This document shows positions 18,207 through 26,259 of a stretch of DNA of 40,107 nucleotides, piece by piece (positions within the stretch are counted from its first letter, which is position 1; the number at the start of each line of letters is the position of its first letter). The DNA comes from Synergistes sp. (lineage in GTDB: Bacteria; Synergistota; Synergistia; Synergistales; Synergistaceae). The position numbers were made by a program, and so were the translations under genes. The notes beneath the pieces are model-generated. The model was not told the DNA's origin and did not search any database. It worked only from the letters and a program-made list of their open reading frames with translations. The stretch is from contig JAFYJW010000006.1 in the NCBI GenBank assembly GCA_017537925.1, positions 1 to 40,107 on the forward strand. Reading direction: 5' to 3'.

Positions 18207-21206
18207 ATGAAGATACAGTCCAAAAGGAAAAAACTGCAGACAAACAAAGTCTTTACCGACAGGGAAGGACCCCGGGAATCGTTCTGGAAGAGCTACAGGC
18301 AGTACAAAGAGACGATGCTGGGCGAAGGGGAAGTAAAAGTCCTCGTATACTATGGTATCGGCGGTATCGGAAAGACTACATTGCTGCATAAGCTTCAGGA
18401 AGAGATGCGGGAAAACATTCCTGACCCCAGGTATGTGTATTATGACTTCAATATTGCCCAGGATGCGCGTACGGTGCTGGAATATCTGAAGACAAAACTG
18501 TCAAAGGATTACGGATATAAATTCCCTCTGTATGAGCTGGGGGTCTATGCCTATGCGCAAAAGATAGGGGAGGATATGGCCTCACCGCAAGTAAAAGGGT
18601 TTATTGAGAAAAGCCCCTTATTGAGTGTTGCTGTTGCTGTTGCCGGCGCGATCCCGGTTGCCGGGGTGGTCTCACACATTTTCAACGCAACGGATAAGGG
18701 AATCGCTTATCTGCGGACAGTCATCAGCAATCACAGCCGTGAGATCAGCGATATTGACAACAAGACGCCAGAAGAACTGTACGAGTATCTGCCGTATCTG
18801 TTTGCACAGGACATGGCAAATATGCTGGAAGAGAATACGGAGCCGATGGTCGTCTTTCTTGATACATATGAAATGCTCGTCAACGAGATGTCCTCTGTGG
18901 GGGAACCGCTGAACAACGACCTGTGGCTGCGCGGTGAGTACGGGCTCATCCAGAACATCCCCAATGTCTTATGGGTGATCGCGGGCAGGGAGAAGATGAA
19001 ATGGGAGCGTTTCGATGCGGAATGGAAAGAAGCGCTGGAACATCACATCCTTGGAAATCTGTCACGCGCGGACGCAGACAGCTTCATGATATCTGCGGGT
19101 ATAGGGGACGCGGCCCTGCGGGAAGGGCTTTACGGCCTGACCAGGGGAACGCCGGTATACCTGGATCTGTGCGTTGACAGCTACACAACGCTTGCCGAAC
19201 GGGGTAAAGAACCGAGCCTGTCTGACTTCGGCAAAAACGAATATACGCTGATAGAGAGATTTGCCCGCTACATGGACGACAGCCGCAAGGACATCGTTTA
19301 TATGCTGTCGTGCATGATGCTTTGGAATGACAGAATGGCGGCGGATCTGGGGCCTAAGATCATACCCGGGTTCAGCCTGACGACCTATGAGAAAGTCAAG
19401 GAATTTTCCTTTGTAACCAAGTCTGACAAGTACAATTACGTTATGCACCAGACGGTAGGGGAAACGCTGTTTGCCAACTGCCCGCAGATCATAAAGGAAT
19501 CCACGGCGCGGCATGCAGTGCCGTATTGCGAGGAACGTCTGCGCGAAAGCGGCACGTTTGACTCGGCATATGTCTATTATCTGCAGTGGCTTGTCCGGCT
19601 CGGCATGGAAAATTATGAAAGCGATGAAGAATTGATAATATTTTATAACGGACATTTGCGGCAGTATCTTAAGAAACTGGCGCTGTCCGGGCAGGCTTCC
19701 TTGGCTGAGCACATCTTTGAACCCGTGATGACCCGCGCCGATAAAACGGGAAAAAGTTTGCTTTTGGCTCTCGCTCTTTCTGAAAGCTCTTTATGGAAAC
19801 ATGAAAAAGGGGAATATGCTGAAAGCGTGGCACTGTCGGAAGAGTCTGTGGCATTATATGGAGAACTGCTGGGAAATAAAAACGAAGTGACGTTAAAAGC
19901 AAGGCACCGGCTGGGTGAACATCTGCGTTCCAACGGTGAATACCGGCGTTCTTATGATGAGCTGAGCGATGTACTTTCCATACGGAAGTCATTGTCCGTG
20001 CCGCTGGATGAAGAGGAACTTGGCATTCGGAACGATATAGCTTCGGCAATTTCGGATTTAGGCCGGTACAAAGAAGCGCTGCAGCTGCGGGAAGAGGTGC
20101 TGGCATTAAGCAAAGATATCCTGGGCGAAAAACATCCGGATACGATAAGCGCCATGAATAATCTGGCAAATACATTTTCGTATTTAGGCCGGTATAAAGA
20201 AGCTCTGCGGTTACATAAACAGGTGCTGGCGTCGCGCAAAGAGATTCTGGGAGAGAAGCACCCGGACACGATAGCCGCGATGAATAATCTGGCGGATTCA
20301 TTTTCGAAATTAGGCCGGAACAAAGATGCGCTGCAGTTACATGAGCAGATGCTGGCGTTAAGTAAAGAGATCCTTGGCGAAAAGCACCCGTACACGATAA
20401 ACGCCATGAATAACCTGGCAGTTTCATTTTGGTATTTAGGCCGCTATAAAGAAGCGCTGCCATTATTTGAACAGGTACCGGAGCTGCGCAAAGAAATATT
20501 GGGCGAAAAACACCCGGACACGATAAGCGCTATGAATAACCTGGCAGTTTCGTTTTGGTGTTTAGGCCGGTACGAAGAAGCGCTGCCATTATTTGAACAG
20601 GTGCTCGCGCTGCGCAAAGAGATATTGGGCGAAAAGCACCCGGACACGATAAACGCTATGGGTAATCTGGCAGATGCATTTCTGGAATTAGGCCGGTACG
20701 AAGAAGCGCTGCGGTTACGGGAGCAGGTGCTGGGGTCACGCAAAGAGATTCTTGGCGAAAAACATCCCGGCACGATAAGCGCGATGAACGAATTGGCCGC
20801 AGTCTGTTTTTTATGCAGGATGTTTAAGGAAGGTCTACCGTATGCTGAAAAAGCGGTAAAGTTAAATGATGAAAATAATGATGTCAGTGAAAGAAGCAGG
20901 ATCAATACTCTCGACACATTGGCGCTTCTTTATTCGGAAACCGGCAGCGTTGATAAAGCTCTGGCAATAGCAAAAAACAATTTGGAGACAGCCCCAGCTT
21001 CCTATTCTTCCGACAGGAATTATCTTGCCTCGCGGCATTATGCCATGGCCTACTGCCTGAATAAGGCTCAAAGATTTAAAGAAGCGTTTCCGCATGCGGA
21101 AGAGGCTTTTAAGATACGAAAAGAGCAAAAAGGGGATAATGACAATCGTACGATTCGTGCAAAAGAGCTGCTGGAGGAGATAAAACATCACCTCCTGGGA
21201 CCTTGA
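18207..21206 (+). CDS. STAND-type (NB-ARC/NACHT-like) NTPase with TPR repeats
   Basis: 999 residues from the ATG at 18207 (AAGGA 12 bases upstream); an in-frame ATG at 18165 would add 14 residues and overlap the upstream gene by 19 bases. Order: short basic N-terminus with no effector domain; P-loop GIGGIGKT (50-57); an Ala/Val-rich hydrophobic stretch (about 137-159); Walker B VVFLDTYEM with Asp219; a LWVIAGRE sensor; and a RGTPVYL segment typical of the STAND G-x-P motif. A helical region leads to 42-residue TPRs of kinesin-light-chain type from 639 to about 890 (five near-identical units plus degenerate ones), then more TPR-like helices. STAND proteins are signal-triggered ATPase switches, including antiphage NLR-like sensors. 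Here TPRs would be the sensor and the upstream GIY-YIG-like protein the effector (inference). The module stands between core genes and uses TTA/AAA-rich codons unlike its neighbours. Confidence 0.82.
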   Translation: MKIQSKRKKLQTNKVFTDREGPRESFWKSYRQYKETMLGEGEVKVLVYYGIGGIGKTTLLHKLQEEMRENIPDPRYVYYDFNIAQDARTVLEYLKTKLSKDYGYKFPLYELGVYAYAQKIGEDMASPQVKGFIEKSPLLSVAVAVAGAIPVAGVVSHIFNATDKGIAYLRTVISNHSREISDIDNKTPEELYEYLPYLFAQDMANMLEENTEPMVVFLDTYEMLVNEMSSVGEPLNNDLWLRGEYGLIQNIPNVLWVIAGREKMKWERFDAEWKEALEHHILGNLSRADADSFMISAGIGDAALREGLYGLTRGTPVYLDLCVDSYTTLAERGKEPSLSDFGKNEYTLIERFARYMDDSRKDIVYMLSCMMLWNDRMAADLGPKIIPGFSLTTYEKVKEFSFVTKSDKYNYVMHQTVGETLFANCPQIIKESTARHAVPYCEERLRESGTFDSAYVYYLQWLVRLGMENYESDEELIIFYNGHLRQYLKKLALSGQASLAEHIFEPVMTRADKTGKSLLLALALSESSLWKHEKGEYAESVALSEESVALYGELLGNKNEVTLKARHRLGEHLRSNGEYRRSYDELSDVLSIRKSLSVPLDEEELGIRNDIASAISDLGRYKEALQLREEVLALSKDILGEKHPDTISAMNNLANTFSYLGRYKEALRLHKQVLASRKEILGEKHPDTIAAMNNLADSFSKLGRNKDALQLHEQMLALSKEILGEKHPYTINAMNNLAVSFWYLGRYKEALPLFEQVPELRKEILGEKHPDTISAMNNLAVSFWCLGRYEEALPLFEQVLALRKEILGEKHPDTINAMGNLADAFLELGRYEEALRLREQVLGSRKEILGEKHPGTISAMNELAAVCFLCRMFKEGLPYAEKAVKLNDENNDVSERSRINTLDTLALLYSETGSVDKALAIAKNNLETAPASYSSDRNYLASRHYAMAYCLNKAQRFKEAFPHAEEAFKIRKEQKGDNDNRTIRAKELLEEIKHHLLGP
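20121..20876 (+). repeat. Tandem 126-bp repeats encoding TPR units
   Basis: Units begin at 20121, 20247, 20373, 20499, 20625 and 20751, exactly 126 bases apart. Each encodes about LGEKHPDTISAMNNLA, a variable 3-5 residue patch, LGRYKEAL and a helix ending RKEI. The first five units are highly alike; the sixth decays after its first half. Exact register and high similarity suggest recent expansion or gene conversion. Differences concentrate at the same helix positions (for example NTFSY, DSFSK, VSFWY, VSFWC, DAFLE), as expected for a ligand-contact surface. Confidence 0.92.
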
Positions 21207-21252
21207 TCAAATATCTCACAGATATATCAGATCCGCACATTCTGAAACGATA

Positions 21253-21287
21253 AAGCCCTGCAGAACCATGCTTCTGCGGGGCTTCTC
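21253..21287 (+). terminator. Terminator after the STAND gene
   Basis: A 13-bp stem with one G-T pair (AAGCCCTGCAGAA with TTCTGCGGGGCTT, 21253-21265 and 21272-21284) and a 6-base loop. The following TTCTCT is only a weak T-run, so the call rests mainly on the stem. The rest of the gap to dapF (21288-21476) has short hairpins (for example ATCCGC/GCGGAT at 21329-21346) and no gene. Confidence 0.6.
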
Positions 21288-21476
21288 TGCGGCACTGCGT
21301 TATCCTGTACCTGCGGAGTGTAAAGAGAATCCGCGCCTCTGCGGATATACCGGAGAGACAGGAAGTTCCGGCATTCTGACATGCTTTCAGAAGCCTATCT
21401 TTATATATCCCTCTGATGTCGTTATGTGTTAAAATACGCCAGTAACGATCTTCCGACAAGAGAGGTACAGATCTGT

Positions 21477-22310
21477 ATGTTGTGCTGCACAAAGATGAAC
21501 GGAAACGGTAATGATTTTTTTGTTGTCGACAACAGACAGCTTGCTGCAGATAAAGATGAGTTTTCAAGGCTTGCGCGCACACTCTGCCGCAGACGCGAGT
21601 CTGTCGGCGCAGACGGCATTCTGGTCGTCGAGCCTTCGCAAAATGCCGATTTCAGGATGCGGCTCTTCAACAGCGACGGCAGCGAAGGAGAGATGTGCGG
21701 CAACGGCGCAAGGTGCATAGCGCGCTTTGCTCTTGAGAAGGGCGTAGTATCTTCTCCCGACATGAGATTTGAGACTCTCGCCGGAGATGTCCATGCCGTC
21801 GTGAACGGCAAAGTCGTAACTATCGATATGTCCCCTGTGGATATTTCCTCTCCGGTCGTCGGAGCTTCCATAACAGCCGGCGGGAGCGTTTTTCAATATA
21901 CGTTCCTCAATGTGGGCGTTCCGCACACGGTAATCTTCGAAAAAAAGCACAGCCGTTCCTTTGAAGGATACGCGGCGCTCGGCAGAGAGATACGCAATCG
22001 TCTTGACCTCTTCCCGGAAGGTACGAATGTAAACTTCGCCGAAGCGGATGAAAGCGGCTGCCGTTTGGACGTGATGACCTACGAACGCGGCGTCGAGGAT
22101 ATGACTCTTTCCTGCGGCACAGGCTCCACGGCAAGCGCGATAGCCGCAAATCTCCTTGGCATCGCGGGCACGCGCGTCGAAGTACAGAATCCAGGCGGCG
22201 TCAACACAGTCACTCTTGATTTTTCCGAAAAAGGCTTGGTCTTCCCGAAATTAGAGGGAAAGACCGCTATGCTCGCAGATATAACATTTCTGCCGGAAGC
22301 GCTCTGCTGA
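21477..22310 (+). CDS. dapF: Diaminopimelate epimerase
   Basis: Interconverts LL- and meso-diaminopimelate for lysine and peptidoglycan synthesis. The 277-residue protein has the two catalytic cysteines in their conserved settings, Cys74 in EMCGNGARC and Cys213 in LSCGTGSTA, and the N-terminal MNGNGNDFFVVD. The ATG at 21477 is chosen: it has AAGAGAGG 11 bases upstream and matches the family's start; a GTG 51 bases earlier has no support. A TTAAAAT element at 21429-21434 could be the -10 of its promoter. First gene of the long run to codY. Meso-DAP need fits a Gram-negative-type cell wall. Confidence 0.95.
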   Translation: MLCCTKMNGNGNDFFVVDNRQLAADKDEFSRLARTLCRRRESVGADGILVVEPSQNADFRMRLFNSDGSEGEMCGNGARCIARFALEKGVVSSPDMRFETLAGDVHAVVNGKVVTIDMSPVDISSPVVGASITAGGSVFQYTFLNVGVPHTVIFEKKHSRSFEGYAALGREIRNRLDLFPEGTNVNFAEADESGCRLDVMTYERGVEDMTLSCGTGSTASAIAANLLGIAGTRVEVQNPGGVNTVTLDFSEKGLVFPKLEGKTAMLADITFLPEALC

Positions 22311-22352
22311 TATATCGTTTTGTTCTATGATGTTTTATGGGAGGTAATTTCA

Positions 22353-22868
22353 TTGGCTAAACCGTGGTGGCGCGAAACTGCCGAAACCGTTCTCTGGGCT
22401 GTGATTCTCGCCCTTATACTCCGCACATTCGTCATTCAGGCTTTCTGGATTCCAAGCGGGTCGATGATTCCGACTCTTGACATAGGAGACCGTGTCCTCG
22501 TCCTGAAATTCTGGTACCACCTGCCGGGAACGGATCCCAAACGCGGAGATATAGTGGTCTTCAAGTATCCGATAGATCCCAGACGCGATTTTGTGAAGAG
22601 GATAATCGGGCTGCCGGGGGATAAGATAGAGATGAAGAACGGCTCGGTCTATGTAAATGACAAAGAGCTTTTTGAACCCTATGTAAAAAACACAGACAGC
22701 TACAATATGGCTGCTCTGACAGTCCCGGATAAGAACTATTTCTGCCTCGGCGACAACCGCCCGAATTCACAGGACGGAAGATTCTGGGGTTTTGTCCCAG
22801 CAAGCTTCATCAAGGGTCCGGCCCTTTTCAGATACTGGCCGCTGACACGGATAGGCTTCCTCGATTAA
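22353..22868 (+). CDS. lepB: Signal peptidase I
   Basis: Membrane protease that removes signal peptides from Sec/Tat substrates. A single N-terminal transmembrane helix (about 12-32) is followed by the catalytic Ser37 in PSGSMIPTL and the general base Lys82 in DFVKRIIGLPGD; the C-terminal GDNRPNSQDGRFWG box is also intact. The start is TTG at 22353, with GGGAGG 9 bases upstream; an earlier in-frame TTG at 22320 lacks a ribosome site. Length of 171 residues is typical of the short Gram-positive-type enzymes with one helix. It ends exactly where rbgA begins. It would process the exported proteins seen at both ends of this window. Confidence 0.95.
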   Translation: MAKPWWRETAETVLWAVILALILRTFVIQAFWIPSGSMIPTLDIGDRVLVLKFWYHLPGTDPKRGDIVVFKYPIDPRRDFVKRIIGLPGDKIEMKNGSVYVNDKELFEPYVKNTDSYNMAALTVPDKNYFCLGDNRPNSQDGRFWGFVPASFIKGPALFRYWPLTRIGFLD

Positions 22869-23702
22869 ATGCCCCGTACTGTATGGTATCCCGGGCATAT
22901 GGCAAAAGGCAGGCGTCAGCTTGAGACGCTTGCCGCCAATATAGATCTGATGATCGAGGTGCGGGACGCGCGCGCCCCCCGCCTGACCTCTTCGCCGCTG
23001 CTTTCGCTCTTTTCGGGAAAGATAGAAACGATCGTAGCGCTCTCCAAGGCGGACCTGGCGGAGGAGGCGGCGACAAAACGCTGGAAAGCGGAATTGAGAA
23101 AGAGCGGCTTCGCATCCTTTGCGCTTGACCTGCGCAAAGGCGGCGTGAGCGAGCTTTCAAAGAAGATGCTTGCAGGAAAACCATCCTACCGTGATCTCAG
23201 AGTCGCGGTAGTCGGCATCCCCAACGTAGGCAAATCGATGCTGATAAATCAGCTTGTAGGAAGAAAAGCTGCGCGTGTCGGAGGGATACCCGGAATTACA
23301 AAGGGAGTTTCCTGGTTCTCGGGAAAGGGCTTTCTGCTCGCCGATTCGCCCGGGATACTTGATCCTCACAGCGGGGCAAAGGCTCATAAGCTGATCTCCT
23401 GGATAGGCTCTTCGCGCGGACAGGTAATAGGCGATATAGAAGAACATGCAAAAGAATGCATCGCCTTCCTGATAGCAAGAGGGCTGTGGCCGGGCGTGGA
23501 AAAGGCATGGAACATAAAGGCCGAAGGCACGCCGGCAGAGATACTTGAGAATATAGGCGTAAGACTCGGCAGGTTAAAGTCCGGCGGGATAGTCGACACG
23601 GTAAGCACGGGGAGCATGTTTCTTGAATCATTTGCGTCAGGCAGATTCGGACGCATGACGCTTGAAGTCCCGGAAGATCCTCCGCTGTGGGAAGCTATCT
23701 GA
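22869..23702 (+). CDS. rbgA: Ribosome biogenesis GTPase YlqF/RbgA
   Basis: Circularly permuted GTPase required in Bacillus for late assembly of the 50S subunit. The G motifs occur in permuted order: G4 as ALSKADL (about 57-63), then G1 as GIPNVGKSMLIN (about 116-127), and G3 as DSPGI (about 158-162). The N-terminal WYPGHMAKGRRQL is the family hallmark. Length is 277 residues. Its ATG directly abuts the lepB stop and its end overlaps rnhB by 16 bases. The lepB-ylqF-rnhB order matches that of Firmicutes. Confidence 0.95.
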   Translation: MPRTVWYPGHMAKGRRQLETLAANIDLMIEVRDARAPRLTSSPLLSLFSGKIETIVALSKADLAEEAATKRWKAELRKSGFASFALDLRKGGVSELSKKMLAGKPSYRDLRVAVVGIPNVGKSMLINQLVGRKAARVGGIPGITKGVSWFSGKGFLLADSPGILDPHSGAKAHKLISWIGSSRGQVIGDIEEHAKECIAFLIARGLWPGVEKAWNIKAEGTPAEILENIGVRLGRLKSGGIVDTVSTGSMFLESFASGRFGRMTLEVPEDPPLWEAI

Positions 23703-24280
23703 ACGACGGAGATATTATAATTGCAGGCACGGACGAAGCAGGCAGGGGGCCGCTCGCCGGCCCTGTGGTAGCTGCCGCCGCGGTGCTTGACGCGGAACAG
23801 CGCCGCTTCCTGCTCGGCAGCGGCCTGCGCGATTCAAAAAAGCTGAGCGCAAAACAGCGCGAGATTCTGTATGACAAAATATGCGGCTGCGGCGTTGTCT
23901 GGCGGGCACAGGCATGCAGCGCGGCCGTCATAGACAGAATAAATATACTGCAGGCATCTTTATGGTGTATGAAACGCTCAGTGGAAAAACTGCCCATAGT
24001 GCCATATCTTGTGCTTGTAGACGGAAACAGAAAAATACCGGGACTCACGTCAGCTCAGAGAACGGTGATAGGCGGCGACGATATAGTTCCTGCGATATCG
24101 GCCGCTTCCGTTATTGCAAAAGTCCTGCGAGACCGTATAATGGAAACGATGGACCGGATATATCCGCAGTATCAGTTCAAAAAGCATAAAGGCTACCCGA
24201 GCGCTCTCCACAAAGAGCTGATTGCGCGTTACGGTCCGTCTCCGATACACAGACTTTCATTCAGGGGAGTGAGAGAATAG
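23687..24280 (+). CDS. rnhB: Ribonuclease HII
   Basis: Degrades RNA in RNA-DNA hybrids and starts removal of misincorporated ribonucleotides. The DEAGRGPLAGPVVAAA motif supplies the first acidic pair, LVDGNRKI the next Asp, and the C-terminal HKGYPSALHKEL segment completes the family pattern. The 197-residue length is usual. The GTG at 23687 overlaps rbgA by 16 bases and has GGAAG 10 bases upstream; no ATG exists upstream of the conserved motif. It is part of the rbgA-rnhB-yraN-comM-dprA-topA chain. Confidence 0.95.
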   Translation: MGSYLNDGDIIIAGTDEAGRGPLAGPVVAAAAVLDAEQRRFLLGSGLRDSKKLSAKQREILYDKICGCGVVWRAQACSAAVIDRINILQASLWCMKRSVEKLPIVPYLVLVDGNRKIPGLTSAQRTVIGGDDIVPAISAASVIAKVLRDRIMETMDRIYPQYQFKKHKGYPSALHKELIARYGPSPIHRLSFRGVRE

Positions 24281-24281
24281 G

Positions 24282-24752
24282 ATGCATACACGGTTCTTTG
24301 AAAAAATCGCGCTCAACGGCATCAAAACAGCTTCTAAAAACAACTCTGCAGCACACGATACAAAACCTCTCTTTTCCTCCGATTCTCCTCACCTTGCAAA
24401 AGGAATGCTCGGCGAAAACACAGCCGCCTCGTATCTTGAAAATAACGGTTTCATCCTGCTTGGCAGAAATGTCCGTGCCGGCCGCTGCGAGATAGACATA
24501 GTCGCAAAAGACAAAGACGAGATCGTATTTGTCGAAGTCAGAACAAGAAGCCGCGGCTGGATGATGAGCGCTTCCGAGAGCGTCGGCCCTAAAAAAACAG
24601 CAAATCTCATACGTGCGGCATCCAAATGGACCGAAGAAAGAAACTACTTCGGTTTTTGGCGGATAGATCTTGTGGCCGTGACGCTGGAAGAGGGAAAAGA
24701 ACCTGCGGTTGAGCATATAAGAAATATTACGGAGCCAGTGAAAAATGAATGA
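24282..24752 (+). CDS. yraN: YraN/UPF0102 family endonuclease-like protein
   Basis: The family has a restriction-endonuclease-like fold and is of uncertain function, often linked to recombination or natural transformation by its neighbours. The core begins near residue 40 with AKGMLGENTAASYLENNGF, then RAGRCEIDIVAKD and EIVFVEVRTRS, which carry the E...D...E-x-K/R-type site. Two points are unusual: an extra ~40-residue polar N-terminal segment compared with typical ~120-residue members, and Cys in place of Gly before EID. It starts one base after the rnhB stop and overlaps comM by 8 bases. Confidence 0.9.
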   Translation: MHTRFFEKIALNGIKTASKNNSAAHDTKPLFSSDSPHLAKGMLGENTAASYLENNGFILLGRNVRAGRCEIDIVAKDKDEIVFVEVRTRSRGWMMSASESVGPKKTANLIRAASKWTEERNYFGFWRIDLVAVTLEEGKEPAVEHIRNITEPVKNE

Positions 24753-26259
24753 TGTCTGCGGATTGACGCTGCGCGGTATAAAGGGAGTCCCGGTAGAGGT
24801 CGAAGTCGACATCAGCGGCGGCCTCTTTGCGATATCCGTTGTCGGTTTAGCCGACACCGCGGTAAAGGAAGCAAGAGAGAGAGTCCGCGCAGCTCTGCGT
24901 TCAGCCGGGGTAAATATGCGCGGCCGCGTGTCGATAAACCTCGCTCCTGCGGATATCCCAAAAGAAGGAGCCCTGCTTGACCTGCCGATAGCAGCAGCGC
25001 TTGCGGCAGCGGCAGGCTATATAAAACTTCCCAAAAAGACGCTCTTTATCGGGGAACTTGCGCTCGACGGACGCCTGCGCGCAGTAAGGGGCGCTGTTCC
25101 CGCGGCATTTTTCGCTAAAGAAAACAATATGGAGCTCTTCGTGCCGGCAGAGAACGCCGAAGAAGTATCGCTTGTAGAGGGCGTCCGCGCATATGCCGCC
25201 GAGAGCCTGCAGGCGCTTTTCAGGCACCTTCGCGGTGAAAAAGCTCTTGAGCCCGTCTCCGCGCGCACGATCGGCGATATCCCTCCGCACGCCGACCCGG
25301 ATTTCGCCGATATAAAGGGACAGAGCTTCGCAAAACGCGCTCTTGAGATAGCCGCAGCCGGCCATCACAATATACTGCTGATAGGCTCTCCGGGTTCCGG
25401 CAAAACGATGCTCGCGCGCGCGTTACGTGGTATTCTTCCTCCTCTTTCGGACGATGAGCTGATGGAGGTCATCCTCCTCAGAAGCACGGCCGGACTGCCT
25501 TTTGAGCTCTCGCGCGAACGTCCTTTCCGTTCCGTGCACCACACCGCAAGCACCGCTGCGATATGCGGCGGGGGAGCTTCACTGCGCCCCGGGGAGATAA
25601 GCCTTGCTTCACGCGGAGTCCTCTTCTTCGATGAATTCCCGGAATTTCAAAGGGACGTCACCGAAGCCCTGCGCCAGCCGCTTGAAGACGGCTGCATAAC
25701 CGTAAGCAGGGCGTCCGGAAGCGTCGTCTACCCGGCAAAGGTACTGATGGCCGCGGCATGCAACCCGTGCCCCTGCGGATATGCCGGCGACAGCGAAAGG
25801 CAGTGCAGCTGCCCTCCGGCGGCGCTTGAAAGATACCGCCGGAAACTCTCCGGGCCGATACTTGACAGAATAGACCTTCATGTCGCCGTTCCCCGCCTTC
25901 TGCCGGAGGAACTCGTATCGATGAGGGATATACAGGCTGAAAAAAGCGAAAGCGTCAGAGAACGCGTCATAAGGGCAAGAAAGATCCAGCAGAAGCGCTG
26001 GGCGCCGTTCTCATTTCAGTGCAACTCTGAGATTCCGGAAAAATTCCTGCTGAAAAACGCGTCTCTCAAGCCGGAAGTGCGCAAATTCCTGCTCGAATCC
26101 GTCAAAGAGATAAAGCTCTCCGGACGCGGACTTGCGCGCGTTCTGCGTGTCTCACGCACGATAGCGGATCTTGAGGGCGCCGCGCAGACAGAGGTAGCCC
26201 ATGTTGCAGAAGCGATAAGCTACAGGGAGGGGGAGGCGTTATCATGGATGAACGCATAA
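24745..26259 (+). CDS. comM: YifB/ComM-type Mg-chelatase-like AAA+ ATPase
   Basis: Hexameric AAA+ helicase family; ComM promotes branch migration during natural transformation. The N-terminal domain (about 1-170) has the Lon-like fold start VEVDISGGLFAISVVGL. The ATPase shows Walker A LIGSPGSGKTML (about 211-222), Walker B LFFDEFPEF, and a CNPCPCGYAGDSERQCSCPP zinc-binding segment typical of the family. Length of 504 residues is standard. Overlaps on both sides (8 bases with yraN, 16 with dprA) show tight coupling with another DNA-uptake gene. Confidence 0.94.
   Translation: MNDVCGLTLRGIKGVPVEVEVDISGGLFAISVVGLADTAVKEARERVRAALRSAGVNMRGRVSINLAPADIPKEGALLDLPIAAALAAAAGYIKLPKKTLFIGELALDGRLRAVRGAVPAAFFAKENNMELFVPAENAEEVSLVEGVRAYAAESLQALFRHLRGEKALEPVSARTIGDIPPHADPDFADIKGQSFAKRALEIAAAGHHNILLIGSPGSGKTMLARALRGILPPLSDDELMEVILLRSTAGLPFELSRERPFRSVHHTASTAAICGGGASLRPGEISLASRGVLFFDEFPEFQRDVTEALRQPLEDGCITVSRASGSVVYPAKVLMAAACNPCPCGYAGDSERQCSCPPAALERYRRKLSGPILDRIDLHVAVPRLLPEELVSMRDIQAEKSESVRERVIRARKIQQKRWAPFSFQCNSEIPEKFLLKNASLKPEVRKFLLESVKEIKLSGRGLARVLRVSRTIADLEGAAQTEVAHVAEAISYREGEALSWMNA

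Noticed and set aside
20121-20876. Regular repeats considered as a CRISPR array
   Set aside because: The 126-base period encodes in-frame TPR units throughout, with no short palindromic repeats and no unique spacers.
17348-21476. Mobile element or prophage around the STAND module
   Set aside because: No integrase, transposase, tRNA target or flanking direct repeats were found; the Xer-type recombinase at 31207 is 10 kb away and fits a housekeeping role.
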